From Hyperoodon ampullatus (taxonomy: Eukaryota; Chordata; Mammalia; Artiodactyla; Ziphiidae): a DNA stretch of 64,000 nucleotides. Location: positions 32,244,425 to 32,308,424 of the forward strand of contig OX457061.1 of NCBI GenBank assembly GCA_949752795.1, read 5' to 3'. The notes below the pieces were generated by a model that worked only from the letters and a program-made list of their open reading frames with translations, searched no databases and was not told the origin of the DNA. The position numbers and the translations under genes were made by a program. The stretch's first letter is position 1. Each line of letters begins with the position of its first letter. This document shows positions 10,805 to 20,519 of the stretch, in pieces.

Positions 10805-11161
10805 AAAAAATAAATTTATTTATTTATTTATTTTTGGCTGCGTTGGGTCTTCGTTGCTGCGCGCGGGCTTCCTCTAGTTGCAGCGCGCGGGGGCTACTCT
10901 TCATTGCAGTGCGCGGGCTTCTCATTGCGGTGGCTTCTCTTGTCCCGGGACACAGGCTCTAGGTGCACGGGCTTCAGCAGTTGTGGCTCACGGGCTCTAG
11001 AGCGCAGGCTCAGTAGTTGCAGCTTGCGGGCTCTAGAGTGCAGGCTCAGTAGTTGTGGTGCACCGGCTTAGTTGCTCCGTGGCATGTGAGATCTTCCCGG
11101 ACCAGGGCTCCCCTGCATTGGCAGGTGGATTCTTAACCACTGCGCCACCAGGGAAGTCCCA
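10805..11161 (-). mobile_element. CHR-1-like long SINE
   Basis: Minus-strand copy with a (TTTA)n tail on the left, 'ggctgcgttgggtcttcgtt', several 'ctcagtagttg' units and the head 'gcgccaccagggaagtccc'. Target copies 'gaaccaggtttcctttt' (10787-10803) and 'gaaccaggattcctttt' (11162-11178) differ by one base. The left copy abuts the right target copy of the SINE at 10557. Confidence 0.93.
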
Positions 11162-11179
11162 GAACCAGGATTCCTTTTG

Positions 11180-12245
11180 ATTTAGGTGTTTCCAGCCAGA
11201 ATCAAGGAGCAGCTCCTGAGAAAAGGAGTGGACAGATGATCCAGTTAGCAGTCAGGGGAATGCTGTGGACCAAGAGAGGGACTTTGGTTCCAGCTGAAAA
11301 TGTCAGCAGAGTGCTGGGAGAAAGGAATCTGTTTAGCAGGTGTGTTTGAAATCTGGCAGAGAGCTCTGGGCCAGGGCCAGGACCACTGAGCTGCTCTGAA
11401 TGCCTTCTATGTTGACTCCCTGGGACTCAGACCCAGGATTTAAAGGGGAGAACGTCTAGGGTAAACACACAACGGCCAGACAGCGGCTAGAATTTTTCCT
11501 CAGGCCTTCCGCGTCTCTTGCAGAGCATCAAGAGGCCAGCAACAGGCATGTGGCCTGAGTCGGCGGCCTTTGCCCACCCTCTTCTACATCACCTGATCCA
11601 AAAGGAGCTCCGAAAATAGCTCAGAATCTGGGCCTGCCTGGGAGAGACAGAAAGATCCATTTACATGGGAAGGTGACTGCTCTGAATACCCACAGCAGAC
11701 CAATCTATGCTAATGGCTCAGTCTCCCTCCAATCTGGGATTTATATAACTGGCTCCTACACGCTGTCGCTGCCAGCAGAAATGCCTGAATTATCTTAATT
11801 CCAGAATGTAAATTATTCCAATTTTGAGGCCATCATTTTAAAGCTGTCAAAGTCAATATTTTTAACAGCCTAGAAAAAAATTACAACTGGAAAATGTCTA
11901 AACAAGTTGTGCTTGAGGTCTCAAGACAACTTCTGGCAAAATCTGTGCTGAGATGGAGAAATATCCCACACTGATTCCACAACAAGGGAAAAGCATCAAT
12001 TCGTCCCATCACCAATTTGTCTGCAGGAGAAACAATGAGACAGTCTCCTCGCACTGTTCACTTTCAATCTGCTACCTTCCACTTATGGATTAATCCTTTA
12101 TATTTTGGTCCTACGTTTTGTGGGGTTTTGTTTTTTGTTTTGTTTTTAAGAAATTAATTCCTAAAAGAATAACGTTCAATACTTGGTCATGAGGGGAAGG
12201 AAAAAAATCCTGCCCTAACCTCCCCTCTTTCAAAGGTTTCACTTC
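11180..12245. other. Repeat-free stretch, candidate conserved noncoding DNA
   Basis: About 1.07 kb with no recognised repeat. The part at about 11760-11900 is AT-rich with homeodomain-like TAAT/ATTA cores ('gaattatcttaattcc', 'gtaaattattcc'). Composition alone suggests regulatory DNA; conservation was not tested. Confidence 0.35.
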
Positions 12246-12249
12246 ATTT

Positions 12250-12370
12250 TTGTTTTAATTCACTTCATGCATTATTCTCTAAGAGCTACTCTATGCTGGG
12301 CACAGCTCTGGGGATGCTGGGATGAGTGAGAACTTCCTCGAGGTGAGAGAAGAAGCTTTTAATCGAGCCA
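12250..12370 (-). repeat. L2 LINE 3' end fragment
   Basis: 'ctactctatgctgggcacag' followed by 'ctctggggatgctgggatga' matches the minus-strand L2 end. Confidence 0.55.
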
Positions 12371-13091
12371 CCTTGCACTTGGTCAGGAAAGAAAAGGCAA
12401 CTCCTTTTCATATTTGTGTGTCTTTTTCCATCCAGGTAAATCATCATCTCTACCTTACTAACCCTCCCAGACAGAAACTGGGAATTGAAGGAAGTGAGCG
12501 GGTGAGGAAAGGAGTGTGCTAAAGCAGAATCATAGTCACGGTTCATCTTTGGGGCAGAGGTGATTCATGAGTACCTGGGGAGCCAGCCATGATGCAGGAA
12601 CATGGCATCGCCCAATTGGGCACCTCCGCTCACCACTGCCCCAGACACCAGACTCAGGATGGTCCTCGCGGGTAGCGCTAGGAGATCTCTGTTATGGGCC
12701 CATCTTTTATTCAGGGGCTGGAAAACACCCCATTCCTGCAGCTCTGAAGCAGGATTAATTGATTGGTCTCGTATGAACCTAAAAGCTGTTAAGAGCAAGG
12801 GGGATGAAAAGCAATTTAAATTGCTTTATTACCATTTTCTAGTAAAGTACCAGTTTAGTTCTCAGCCCTACTGTGAAGCAGCGGGTTTCCAGATATTGAC
12901 TGTGCTGGCATGTGCTCCTAGAAGAGAGGAAATGCCTGGGTCTGAAAAGCAGAAACATCTGCTCCGATCTCCAGCGGGCCTGTTGCTAGAGCCAAGGTGG
13001 GGAGGGAGGCGTGTGCCCTCCAGGTGGTGTCACCACAGGCAGGAGATGGGGAAGTACTCCCAACAGGGGAATTTCAGTTCGTGGGTGGAGG
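12371..13091. other. Repeat-free stretch with a 20-bp palindrome
   Basis: No repeat family seen. It contains 'ggattaattgattgg' near 12753 and a perfect palindrome at 12808-12827. The 169-codon frame at 12602-13111 (+) has no recognisable domain and runs into the poly(T) at 13092, so I do not call it a gene. Confidence 0.4.
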
Positions 13092-13109
13092 CTCTTTTTT
13101 TTTTTTTTT
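13092..13109. repeat. Poly(T) tract
   Basis: A homopolymer of about 16 T. No SINE or L1 body is recognisable beside it. Confidence 0.8.
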
Positions 13110-13214
13110 AAGACCTCATTCATTTAATGTGGGGGAGGATGGGGAGAGAGATTATAAATGGTTTTATAAGGCATTCTACAGACTCTGACAGAGGGCAGCC
13201 AAGATGATTATCGT

Positions 13215-13462
13215 AGTTATAATGATCATAACAATGGCCATCGTGTAGTGCTTCTCTATGCCAGGCCCTGAGCCCTTAAATCATGTAATCCTCAGACAAC
13301 ACTACAAGGTAGGCACTATTATAATCTCCTTTTTACAGATGAGGAAACTGAAGTGCATGGGGTTAAGTAACTTGCCCAAGTTCACCAGTGGGTAAGTGCA
13401 AGAGCCAAGCTTTAAGCCTGGCAAGTCCAGCTGCAGAGTCCCTGGTCTTCATCACTACATGT
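13215..13462 (-). repeat. MIR, nearly full length
   Basis: Minus-strand order is clear: 'tgccaggccctgagccc', 'aatcctcagacaacactaca', 'tttacagatgaggaaactga', 'ttaagtaacttgcccaag', 'aagcctggcaagtccagctg'. First of three MIRs in a row. Confidence 0.9.
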
Positions 13463-13514
13463 GCTAATAAGTACCTCCCTGTGCTGGATTCGGTCATGTG
13501 AACTTTTTCCTTTG

Positions 13515-13640
13515 ATCCGTACAGAAATACTATGAGTTGGACATTACTGTCCCCAATTTTCAAATGGGCAAACTGCAGCTGAGAGTTACGAAGTGGTTTA
13601 TTCAAGGTCACGAGGATAAGAAATGTCAGACCCTGGATTA
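13515..13640 (-). repeat. MIR
   Basis: 'actgtccccaattttcaaat', 'gggcaaactgcagctgagag' and 'ttcaaggtcacgaggataag' are the minus-strand MIR core. Second of three. Confidence 0.75.
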
Positions 13641-13664
13641 ACCCACTTTTTGAGAAGCCCTCCC

Positions 13665-13795
13665 CTAGACATGAGCTCAATCCTCACAAATCCCTGCAAG
13701 TCAGGTTTTTCTTTATTTTCCCCATGAATCAAAAAGGGAAACTGGGGCTCAGAGAAATGAAGTGACTTGACCAGGGTCAACTACACTTAAATGTG
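13665..13795 (-). repeat. MIR
   Basis: 'aatcctcacaaatccctgca', 'ttattttccccatgaatc', 'gggaaactggggctcagaga' and 'gtgacttgaccagggtc' are the minus-strand MIR core. Third of three. Confidence 0.75.
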
Positions 13796-13899
13796 AGCAT
13801 AAGTTGTCCTGGTTCCTAAGTACAAGTGCTTACTGATTGTCCTTTTTTCTTAAAAGCAAAAGAAAAGAAAAGCAAAAGAAACTGAAGTGTTAATATTTG

Positions 13900-14129
13900 G
13901 GGGGACTGATGTATATACACTACTATGTATAGAATAGATAACTAATGAGAACCTACTGTATAGCACAGGGAACTCTACTCAATGCTCTGTGGTAACCTAA
14001 ATGGGAAGGAAATCTAAAACAGAGTGGATATATGTATACATATGACTGATTCACTTTGCTGTACAGCAAGAAACTAACACAACATTGTAAAGCAACTATA
14101 CTCCAATAAAAATTAATTTAAAAAAGAAA
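13900..14129 (+). mobile_element. 5'-truncated L1, 3' end (230 bp)
   Basis: Contains L1 3'-UTR landmarks 'cctactgtatagcacaggga', 'gattcactttgctgtacagc' and 'acattgtaaagcaactatac', and an A-rich tail. It is flanked by a 12-bp duplication, tgttaatatttg, at 13888-13899 and 14130-14141. Confidence 0.92.
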
Positions 14130-14179
14130 TGTTAATATTTGAAATCCTTTCAGTGCCCTAGAGAAAGTCATATGTAACA

Positions 14180-14315
14180 AAATCTTTGCCACATATCTGT
14201 AGAACATAAAGCCCACGTGAATAGGGATTTTTGGCTTTTTCATCCTCTCCTGTCTCCCCAGCACCTCTAACAATACTGGTAGATACTTGCTGAATGAATG
14301 AATGGCTGAATTTAC
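14180..14315 (+). repeat. L2 LINE 3' end
   Basis: 'cctgtctccccagcacctct' followed by 'aacaatactggtagatactt' and the terminal 'gctgaatgaatgaatgg' is the plus-strand L2 terminus. Confidence 0.75.
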
Positions 14316-14599
14316 TTTAGGTTGTAAAAGAAACATCTTAGGAAGCTTGAGCAGTTTGCAGGAGGAGTCTCATGACACTTCTAAGAACAAATCCAATAGT
14401 GGGGCCACAACTAATCCAAAGTAATGAGGTAGCTTTCCCAGTAATGAGTACCACAAAGATGTCCATCTGACCTAAATATTTATTTACAAGAACAGAACTC
14501 AATGGGCCACCATCTCTCCAGTTGCTCAAACCAAAACCAGAAACCCTATCCCCACACCTTGACCAAGCTACCGGCATCTCTCCCCTGAACTAACACAGG

Positions 14600-15210
14600 T
14601 TCTTTCCATCTTAACTCCTTGCTTCTACTTTTCACTTCTACAATACATCCTCCAACCAACAGTGAAGGCATGCCTCCTGAAATATAAATCAGATCATGTC
14701 ATACACCCTACTTCCCTGGCTCCCCATTGAACTTTGAGTGAAATCCAAACTTCTCCCATTGGCCTCTGCCTTCCACTACTACCATTTTGAACCACCTCCC
14801 CATATATGGACCTTGTACATATGATTTTCTCTGGCTGGCTTCTCCTTCTCCCACTCCTCCCATTCCTGGCTCCTTCTTCCTTTTTTGGCCTCAGCTTTAT
14901 GTCACCTCTGACCAAGGTTTTTCTCTGATCTTCCAGTCAATTTGTCTGTTTTTATTACTCACCCTCTCATAGCATTCTATTAGTTCCATAGCACTTACCA
15001 GGCACAATTCAAAATTATGTATTTCCTTTTCTATTCTCTATACCCCCCACTAGGTTGTAAGCTCATGAAGGCAAAAGACTGTGTCTGTTTTGTGTGTGCT
15101 TGTTGGGGAAAAGGGAGGGAGTCACCACTGACTATTAGCACCTAACTTTGTGCTTAGCTCTGCGTCTGGTCTATAGTAGACATACAAAGTATTTATTGTT
15201 AGTGAATGAG
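14600..15210 (+). repeat. L2 LINE 3' region (about 600 bp)
   Basis: L2 landmarks run in plus-strand order: 'aaatcagatcatgtcataca', 'ccctggctccccattgaact', 'tttatgtcacctctgacc', 'ccatagcacttaccaggc', 'actaggttgtaagctcatga' and 'aaagtatttattgttagtga'. The best-preserved L2 3' UTR in the window. Confidence 0.85.
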
Positions 15211-15234
15211 AAAAGGTTATTGGAACAGGAAAAG

Positions 15235-15350
15235 AGCACAGAGACCCATAAACTGTAAGCATATTGAGAGCAAGTTCTATGTGTTGGTCAGCTCTATATT
15301 CCCAACAACTTGTCCAGAGGTAGGGGTTAGATGAATTCTTGTTGAATGAC
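15235..15350 (+). repeat. Second L2 LINE 3' end
   Basis: 'aactgtaagcatattgagag' followed by 'ctctatattcccaacaactt' and 'gaattcttgttgaatgac' repeats the terminal L2 order just after the previous copy. Confidence 0.65.
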
Positions 15351-15371
15351 AAAATGGGGTGGACAAGTGAA

Positions 15372-15530
15372 TTAACATTTATTAAACTGCTATGTGTTCT
15401 GTGCAATTGACATATTTCATTTCATGTAATCTTTCCAATAACCATGTATAGTGGACACTATTATCTCCATTTTACAAATGAGAAATCAAGACTCAAAAAG
15501 TTTAAGTATCAAAGGCCACCTAATGATACA
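15372..15530 (-). repeat. MIR
   Basis: 'aacatttattaaactgctat', 'ttatctccattttacaaatg' and 'agaaatcaagactcaaaaag' are minus-strand MIR. Confidence 0.75.
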
Positions 15531-15599
15531 CTTCCATGTTTATCATGCTGAATGAGTCACCTCATTCAACCTGCTATTTTTGCAGATAAAAAACTGAAG

Positions 15600-16560
15600 C
15601 CAATAAAAACACTCAAGAGGGCTTCCCTGGTGGCGCAGTGGTTGAGGGTCCGCCTGCCAATGCAGGGGACGCGGGTTCGTGCCCCGGTCCAGAAGGATCC
15701 CACATGCCGCGGAGCGGCTGGGCCCGTGAGCCGTGGCCACTGAGCCTGGGCGTCCAGAGCCTGTGCTCCATGGCAGAAGGGGCCACAACAGTGAGAGGCC
15801 CACGTACCGCAAAAAAAAAAAAAAAAACAACAAAAAAGAGAACACTCAAGAAACTAGGCATAAAAAGCAACTACCTCAACATAATAAAGGCCGTATATGA
15901 AAACCCCACAGCTAACTTTATCCTCAACGGTGAAAGACTGTAGATCGGTACAGCAGCAACAGAAAACAATATGGCAATGAGTCAAAAACTCAACATATAA
16001 TTACCATCTGATCCAGCAATTCCACTTCTGTATATATACCCAAAAGAATTGAAGGCAAGGACCCAAACAGATACTTGTACAGCCATGTTCATAGCAACAT
16101 TATTCACAATAGTCAAAAGATGGAAACAACCCTAAAGTCCATCAACAGATGAACAAAATGTGGTATACCTACAATGAAAGTTTATTCAGACATAAAATAG
16201 AATGGATTTTTGATACATACTACAACATGGATGAACCTTGAAGACATTATACTAAGTGAAATAAGCCAGAACAAAAGGATAAATATTGTATGATTCTACT
16301 TATATGAGATACCTAGTATAGTCAAATTCATAAAGACAGAAAGTATAATGGTGTTGTCACGGGTTAAGGGGAGAGGGGAACGGGAAGTTGTTGCTTAATG
16401 GGCACAGAGTTTCAGTTTGGGATGATGAAAAAGTTGTGGAGATGGATAATGGTGATGGTGGCACAACACTGTGAATGTACTTAGAGCCACTGAACTGTAC
16501 ACTTAAAATGGGCCAAAATGGTAAGTTTTATGTTATATATATTTTACCACACACAAAAAA
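15600..16560 (+). mobile_element. L1 copy with internal ORF2 deletion, split by a SINE
   Basis: ORF2-like sequence at 15600-15619 and 15841-15942 translates to 'LNIIKAVYENPTANFILNGE', a reverse-transcriptase region segment. It then jumps near 15943-15960 to sequence matching the far C-terminal ORF2 ('ccagcaattccacttctgta') and a 3' UTR ending in 'gtacacttaaaatgggcc'. A single old L1 with a large internal loss explains the order; two abutting fragments is the alternative. Confidence 0.65.
15620..15840 (+). mobile_element. CHR-2-like SINE
   Basis: Head 'ggcttccctggtggcgcagt', B box 'gggttcgtgcc', tail 'gagaggcccacgtaccgc' followed by a 17-A run. Flanked by aacactcaaga at 15609-15619 and 15841-15851. 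It splits the ORF2 remnant of the surrounding L1. Confidence 0.95.
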
Positions 16561-16562
16561 GC

Positions 16563-16650
16563 TCGAAACCAAGATGAGAAGACTTGCCCAAGATCATACA
16601 GTGAGCACAGCCTACACTAGAATTCCCAGCTTCCTGAAGCCCAGGCTTGG
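16563..16650 (-). repeat. MIR fragment
   Basis: 'agacttgcccaagatcatac' followed by 'agtgagcacagcc' and 'cccagcttcctgaagcccag' is minus-strand MIR. It may be the continuation of a MIR interrupted by the L1 at 15600. Confidence 0.6.
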
Positions 16651-17048
16651 GCTATTCTTATCTTTGCTTTAAACTAAAATAGGACTTACAGTTACAGAGC
16701 ATTTGCAAACACAGGTAAACATCAAGTAGCTTGAACAAAATAAACCAAACTTCTCACTTATTGTTTTCCCCAGACTCTCCAAATAAAAGAAGAAACTGAC
16801 AACCAGAATATGTAATTGGTGGTGATGGTGGTGATAACAAACCCTCCACGCCCTGAGGCCTGGGCCAATGTGCATTTAACTCAACTCCCTGAACCCTATA
16901 CTCTAACTGTAAAAACATCCCAAGCCCCTTCCTCAACAAACTTAGACTTCGTTTTTATTTTTACCTTGATAAGATGGGACTAAGCAGAAACTCAATGAAT
17001 CAGAAACTCACTAATCTCCCAGTTAATTGTGGTTTTACTCTTAAGGTC
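16651..17048. other. No gene or repeat family seen
   Basis: About 400 bp. Only a short (GGT/GAT)n stretch at about 16818-16838 stands out. Confidence 0.5.
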
Positions 17049-17058
17049 CCTTTATGGA

Positions 17059-17541
17059 GGGAACTCACTGGCAGTCCAGTGGTTAGGACTCTGCACTCTC
17101 ACCGCCGAGGACCCAGGTTCGATATCTGGTCGGGGAACTAAAATCCCATAAGCTGAGTGCCGTGGCCAAAACAAACAAACAAACCAGAGCTTCCCTGGTA
17201 GCACAGTGGTTAAGAATCTGCCTGCCAATGCAGGGGACACGGGTTCGAGCCCTTGTCCGGGAAGATCCCACATGCCGCGGAGCAGCTAAGCCCGTGTGCC
17301 ACAACTACTGAGCCTGCACTTTAGAGCCCACGAGCCACAACTACTGAGCCCACACAACACAACTACTGAAGCCCACACGTCTAGAGCTCGCCCACTGCCA
17401 CAAAGAGTAGCTCCCGCTCACCGCAACTAGAGAAAGCCCACACACAGCAATGAAGACCCAACGCAGCCAAAAATTAATAAAATAAAAAAAATTTTTTAAA
17501 GAAAGAAAATGAAACAAAAAGCAAACAAATGAAAAAAAAAA
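17059..17541 (+). mobile_element. Short tRNA-derived SINE, tail split by another SINE
   Basis: The head at 17059 ('ggcagtccagtggttaggac', B-box-like 'aggttcgatatctgg') reaches 'gtgccgtggcc' and an A-rich tail at about 17166. The tail resumes after the SINE at 17188-17512. The outer target duplication, cctttatgga, is at 17049-17058 and 17542-17551, which proves the two pieces are one insertion. Confidence 0.88.
17188..17512 (+). mobile_element. CHR-1-like long SINE inside a SINE tail
   Basis: Head 'gcttccctggtagcacagtg', B box 'gggttcgagcc', 'ccacaactactgagcc' units, 'gaagacccaacgcagcc', then an A/T-rich tail. It landed in the A-rich tail of the older short SINE, so its own target duplication is lost in 'aaacaaa' repeats. 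Confidence 0.9.
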
Positions 17542-17551
17542 CCTTTATGGA

Positions 17552-18479
17552 AATGTCTTTCTAACACAGGAAAATAAAAAAAACTGCCTGAAAACATTTA
17601 AAATTTTCGAACTGAAGCTGGGTTGGCCTCCTTTTTCTTCTCTCCTTTTTTTCTTCCCACTGTCAGGTTGCCCCTTGTTAGGCAACTGAAGAAACTGTTG
17701 GCGTCACACTACAACCTGTCTTCCCAAGGCCAGTGAGACTCTTCTGGATGTCATTTGTCACAGCTCTGTGACTACTCAACCAGTGTCTATTTCTCTTATT
17801 CAAGGGTTAAGAAAGAGAAAAGAGCAAGAAAAACTGAAGATTTGTCGAATAAGATTACAGTGAAAACTAGATCACTAAATCCAATCAGATAATTTTAAAT
17901 GAACATGTATTCTTCTGTCCCATGCCATCAAGTAGCACTTTCAACAACACCCTTGCTGTTATAACTGATCTGCCTCCTTATTAATGTCCAAAGTTATCAG
18001 AAATCCCAGCGGTGACAGACTTGCTTTCAATAAATTTAAATATTAAATTCCCAACTACATTTCCCTTTCAACCTCAAAAAAAAAAAAAAAACACAAATGT
18101 AGCCTCATGAGTAAAGTGAATTTTAATTGTGCCATTTTTCCACAACAACCTGAATATGGTTATTGATTTTTCTTCAACTGGGTTTAAGTGTTCCGAGTGA
18201 TAGAATTGTTTCTCCCCTCCCCTTCCCACTAAGTCTCTTCACCCTTCTTGTCCCTTAAGAATCCATGTTAACTATGAAGAACATTTATGCTATCAAAGTT
18301 CAAACTTTTAAAAAGAAAAAAAACCTTGATTTCATTTTTTTAAGTTCAAGGCTTTTTGATTGGAATTGAAAAGAAAAAGAAACCTTTATATGTCACATAA
18401 TTCCAACCAGCTATTAATCACCTTCATCCTAAAGATGTGTGCTTTTCTGCCCTTTTAAAACATTGAAGTTCAAGGACTT
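17552..18479. other. Repeat-free stretch, candidate conserved noncoding DNA
   Basis: About 0.93 kb with no recognised repeat except a 16-A run near 18076. The parts at about 17660-17760 and 17940-18060 have mixed composition with TTAAT/ATTAA cores, unlike repeats or simple AT-rich DNA. No exon recognised. Confidence 0.35.
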
Positions 18480-18490
18480 GAAAATCCCTC

Positions 18491-19161
18491 ATTGGACCTA
18501 GAGATTATCATACTAAGTATAAAGTAAGTCAGACAGAAAAAGACAAATATCATATGATATCACTCATATGCGGAATCTAATTTTTTTAAAATGACACAAA
18601 TGAACTTACTTACAAAACAGAAACTGACTTACAGGTAGCGAAAACAAATTTATGGTTACCAAAGGGCAAACATCAGGGGTGGGGAGGGGAGATAAATCAG
18701 GAGCTTGGGATTAACATATACGCACTACTATATATAAGATAGATAACCAACAGGACCTACTGTATAGCACAGGGAACTCTACTCAATACTCTGTAATAAC
18801 CTATACGAGAAAAGAATCTGAAAAAGAATGAATATATGATAGCTAGTGGGAAGCAGCCACATAGCACAGGGAGATCAGCTCCATGCTTTGTGACCACCTA
18901 GAGGGGTGGGATAAGGAGGGTGGGAGGGAAACGCAAGAGGGAGGAGATATGGGTATATATGTATATGTATAGCTGATTCACTTTGCTATACAGCAGAAAC
19001 TAACACAACATTGTAAAGCAATTATACTCCAATAAAGATGTTAAAAAAAAAAGGATGAATATATGTATATACATATCCCTGAATCACTTTGCTGTACACC
19101 TGAAACTAACACAACATTGTAAATCAACTATACTCCAATTTAATTTTTTTTAAGAAAGGAA
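18491..19161 (+). mobile_element. L1 3' end, host of a second L1
   Basis: Begins in the last part of ORF2 or the 3' UTR ('cctagagattatcatactaa', 'cctactgtatagcacaggga') and ends in 'aatcaactatactccaat' and a poly(T/A) tail. Target duplication gaaaatccctc is at 18480-18490 and 19162-19172. Interrupted at 18839-19054. Confidence 0.9.
18839..19054 (+). mobile_element. Second L1 3' end, nested in the first
   Basis: A 216-bp 5'-truncated L1 of another 3'-UTR subtype ('gggaagcagccacatagcac', 'ggagatcagctccatgcttt') ending in 'caattatactccaataaag' and poly(A). Target duplication atgaatatatg is at 18828-18838 and 19055-19065. Confidence 0.88.
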
Positions 19162-19172
19162 GAAAATCCCTC

Positions 19173-19640
19173 CTGACTTTAGGGACATTTCAACCCCCTG
19201 CTCTGTTTATATCCAAGAGAAACATCGGCTCTTAACTTAAGCTCTCCTCATTCAGATCTGTATGCTGTTGTTGCTTCTATTGCTGTTGAACAACTAGGTT
19301 GCCTGGATTTGTGCTGCTCACAGATGGGAGAAACACCATCTGAACAAGGTACCTTATTGATTCTACCATCTATATTCCTTGAGAGCACAGTCCTTCTTTT
19401 CGGCTCCAAAGATGAAGCAGCTCACGAACATTTAACTGGCCGCTCACCTCACAGAGTGTTACGATAATTTTTCTCCAGTTCCCAGTTTCTCCAAAGGAAA
19501 ACAAGTGGTAAATTTCTACTTGGGATTCCAGCTGGTCCGACTGTCACTCTCAGCCCCTTCTCCCGGCCAAGCTTTGAACCACCCTCCCCTAGCAAAATCC
19601 CTCTCCTCCTGTCAATTTCCAGTAAGGTGCATGTTGATTT
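19173..19640. other. No gene or repeat family seen
   Basis: About 470 bp of ordinary composition. A weak MIR-like end may lie at 19640-19710 ('ggcaagcactttacagttta'). Confidence 0.45.
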
Positions 19641-19839
19641 AAAAAATATATTAAGTAATGTTTGGCAAGCACTTTACAGTTTACAGTACACTTTCTTAAG
19701 TTAGATGTATGTTTTATGTTTTTCTAAAATATATTAGTTTTTTCAATACAAAGTCAATTTTGAAAAATTCTTCACACTCTCACAAACCACATAACCCCTC
19801 TTATCATTTCTGAAACAAAAATAATACATTTATAATCCA

Positions 19840-20515
19840 TAGTGACAGAAAGCAGACCAGCAGTTGTCCAGGGCTAGGAGTAGGGGGACTGACTATAAGG
19901 GGCAAGAAGGAATTTTCTGGGGTAATAACAGCATATTTTTTCCAGCTTTATTGAGATATAAGTGGCATATAACATTGTGTGAGTTTAATGTGTACAGTGT
20001 GATGATTTGATATGTGTGTATATTGTGAAATGACTACCACAAGTTTAGCTGACACATCTATCACTAACACAGTTACCATTTTGTGTGTGGGGTAAGAACT
20101 TTTAAGTATACAATACAATGTTGTTAACTTAGTCATCATGCTGTACATTAGATCCCCAGAATTTATTCATCTTATAACTTGTACCCTTTGACCACTTTCA
20201 CCCATTTCTCCCACCCTCCCAGCCCCTGGAAACCACTGATCTACTCTCTGTTTCTATGAATTCGAAGATTTTTTTTAGATTCTACATATAAATAAGATTA
20301 TACAGTATTTATGTTTCTCTGTCTGACTTATTTCACTTAGCATAACGCCCTCAAGTTTCACCCATATTTTCGCAAAAGGCAGTATTTCTTTCAACAAAAG
20401 TATATATTGATTGGGGTGGTTACATGGCTATATTTATTTGTCCAAAGTCATTACCCTGTACACTTAAGCTGGGTACATTTTATTGTATGTAAATTACATC
20501 TCAATAAAGTTTAAA
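19840..20515 (+). mobile_element. Old L1 3' UTR, split by an antisense L1
   Basis: The outer plus-strand parts are 19840-19936 ('gcagaccagcagttgtccag') and 20405-20515 ('ggggtggttacatggctata', 'gtacacttaagctgggtaca', 'atctcaataaag'). They join across the inner element. Confidence 0.75.
19937..20404 (-). mobile_element. L1 3' end, antisense, inside an older L1
   Basis: Begins with the minus-strand L1 end 'tttttccagctttattgaga' and runs through 'acaatacaatgttgttaact', 'ctggaaaccactgatctact' and 'ctgacttatttcacttagca'. Of old L1M type. The target duplication is not clear. Confidence 0.75.
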
Positions 20516-20519
20516 TAAT

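Noticed and set aside
12602..13111. 169-codon open frame (+), the longest frame I could not tie to a repeat
   Set aside because: No recognisable domain, low-complexity end in poly(T), no splice or promoter context. Chance is likelier.
15620..15700. tRNA-like sequence with A and B box
   Set aside because: It is the tRNA-derived head of a SINE, not a tRNA gene; the same holds for all CHR copies.
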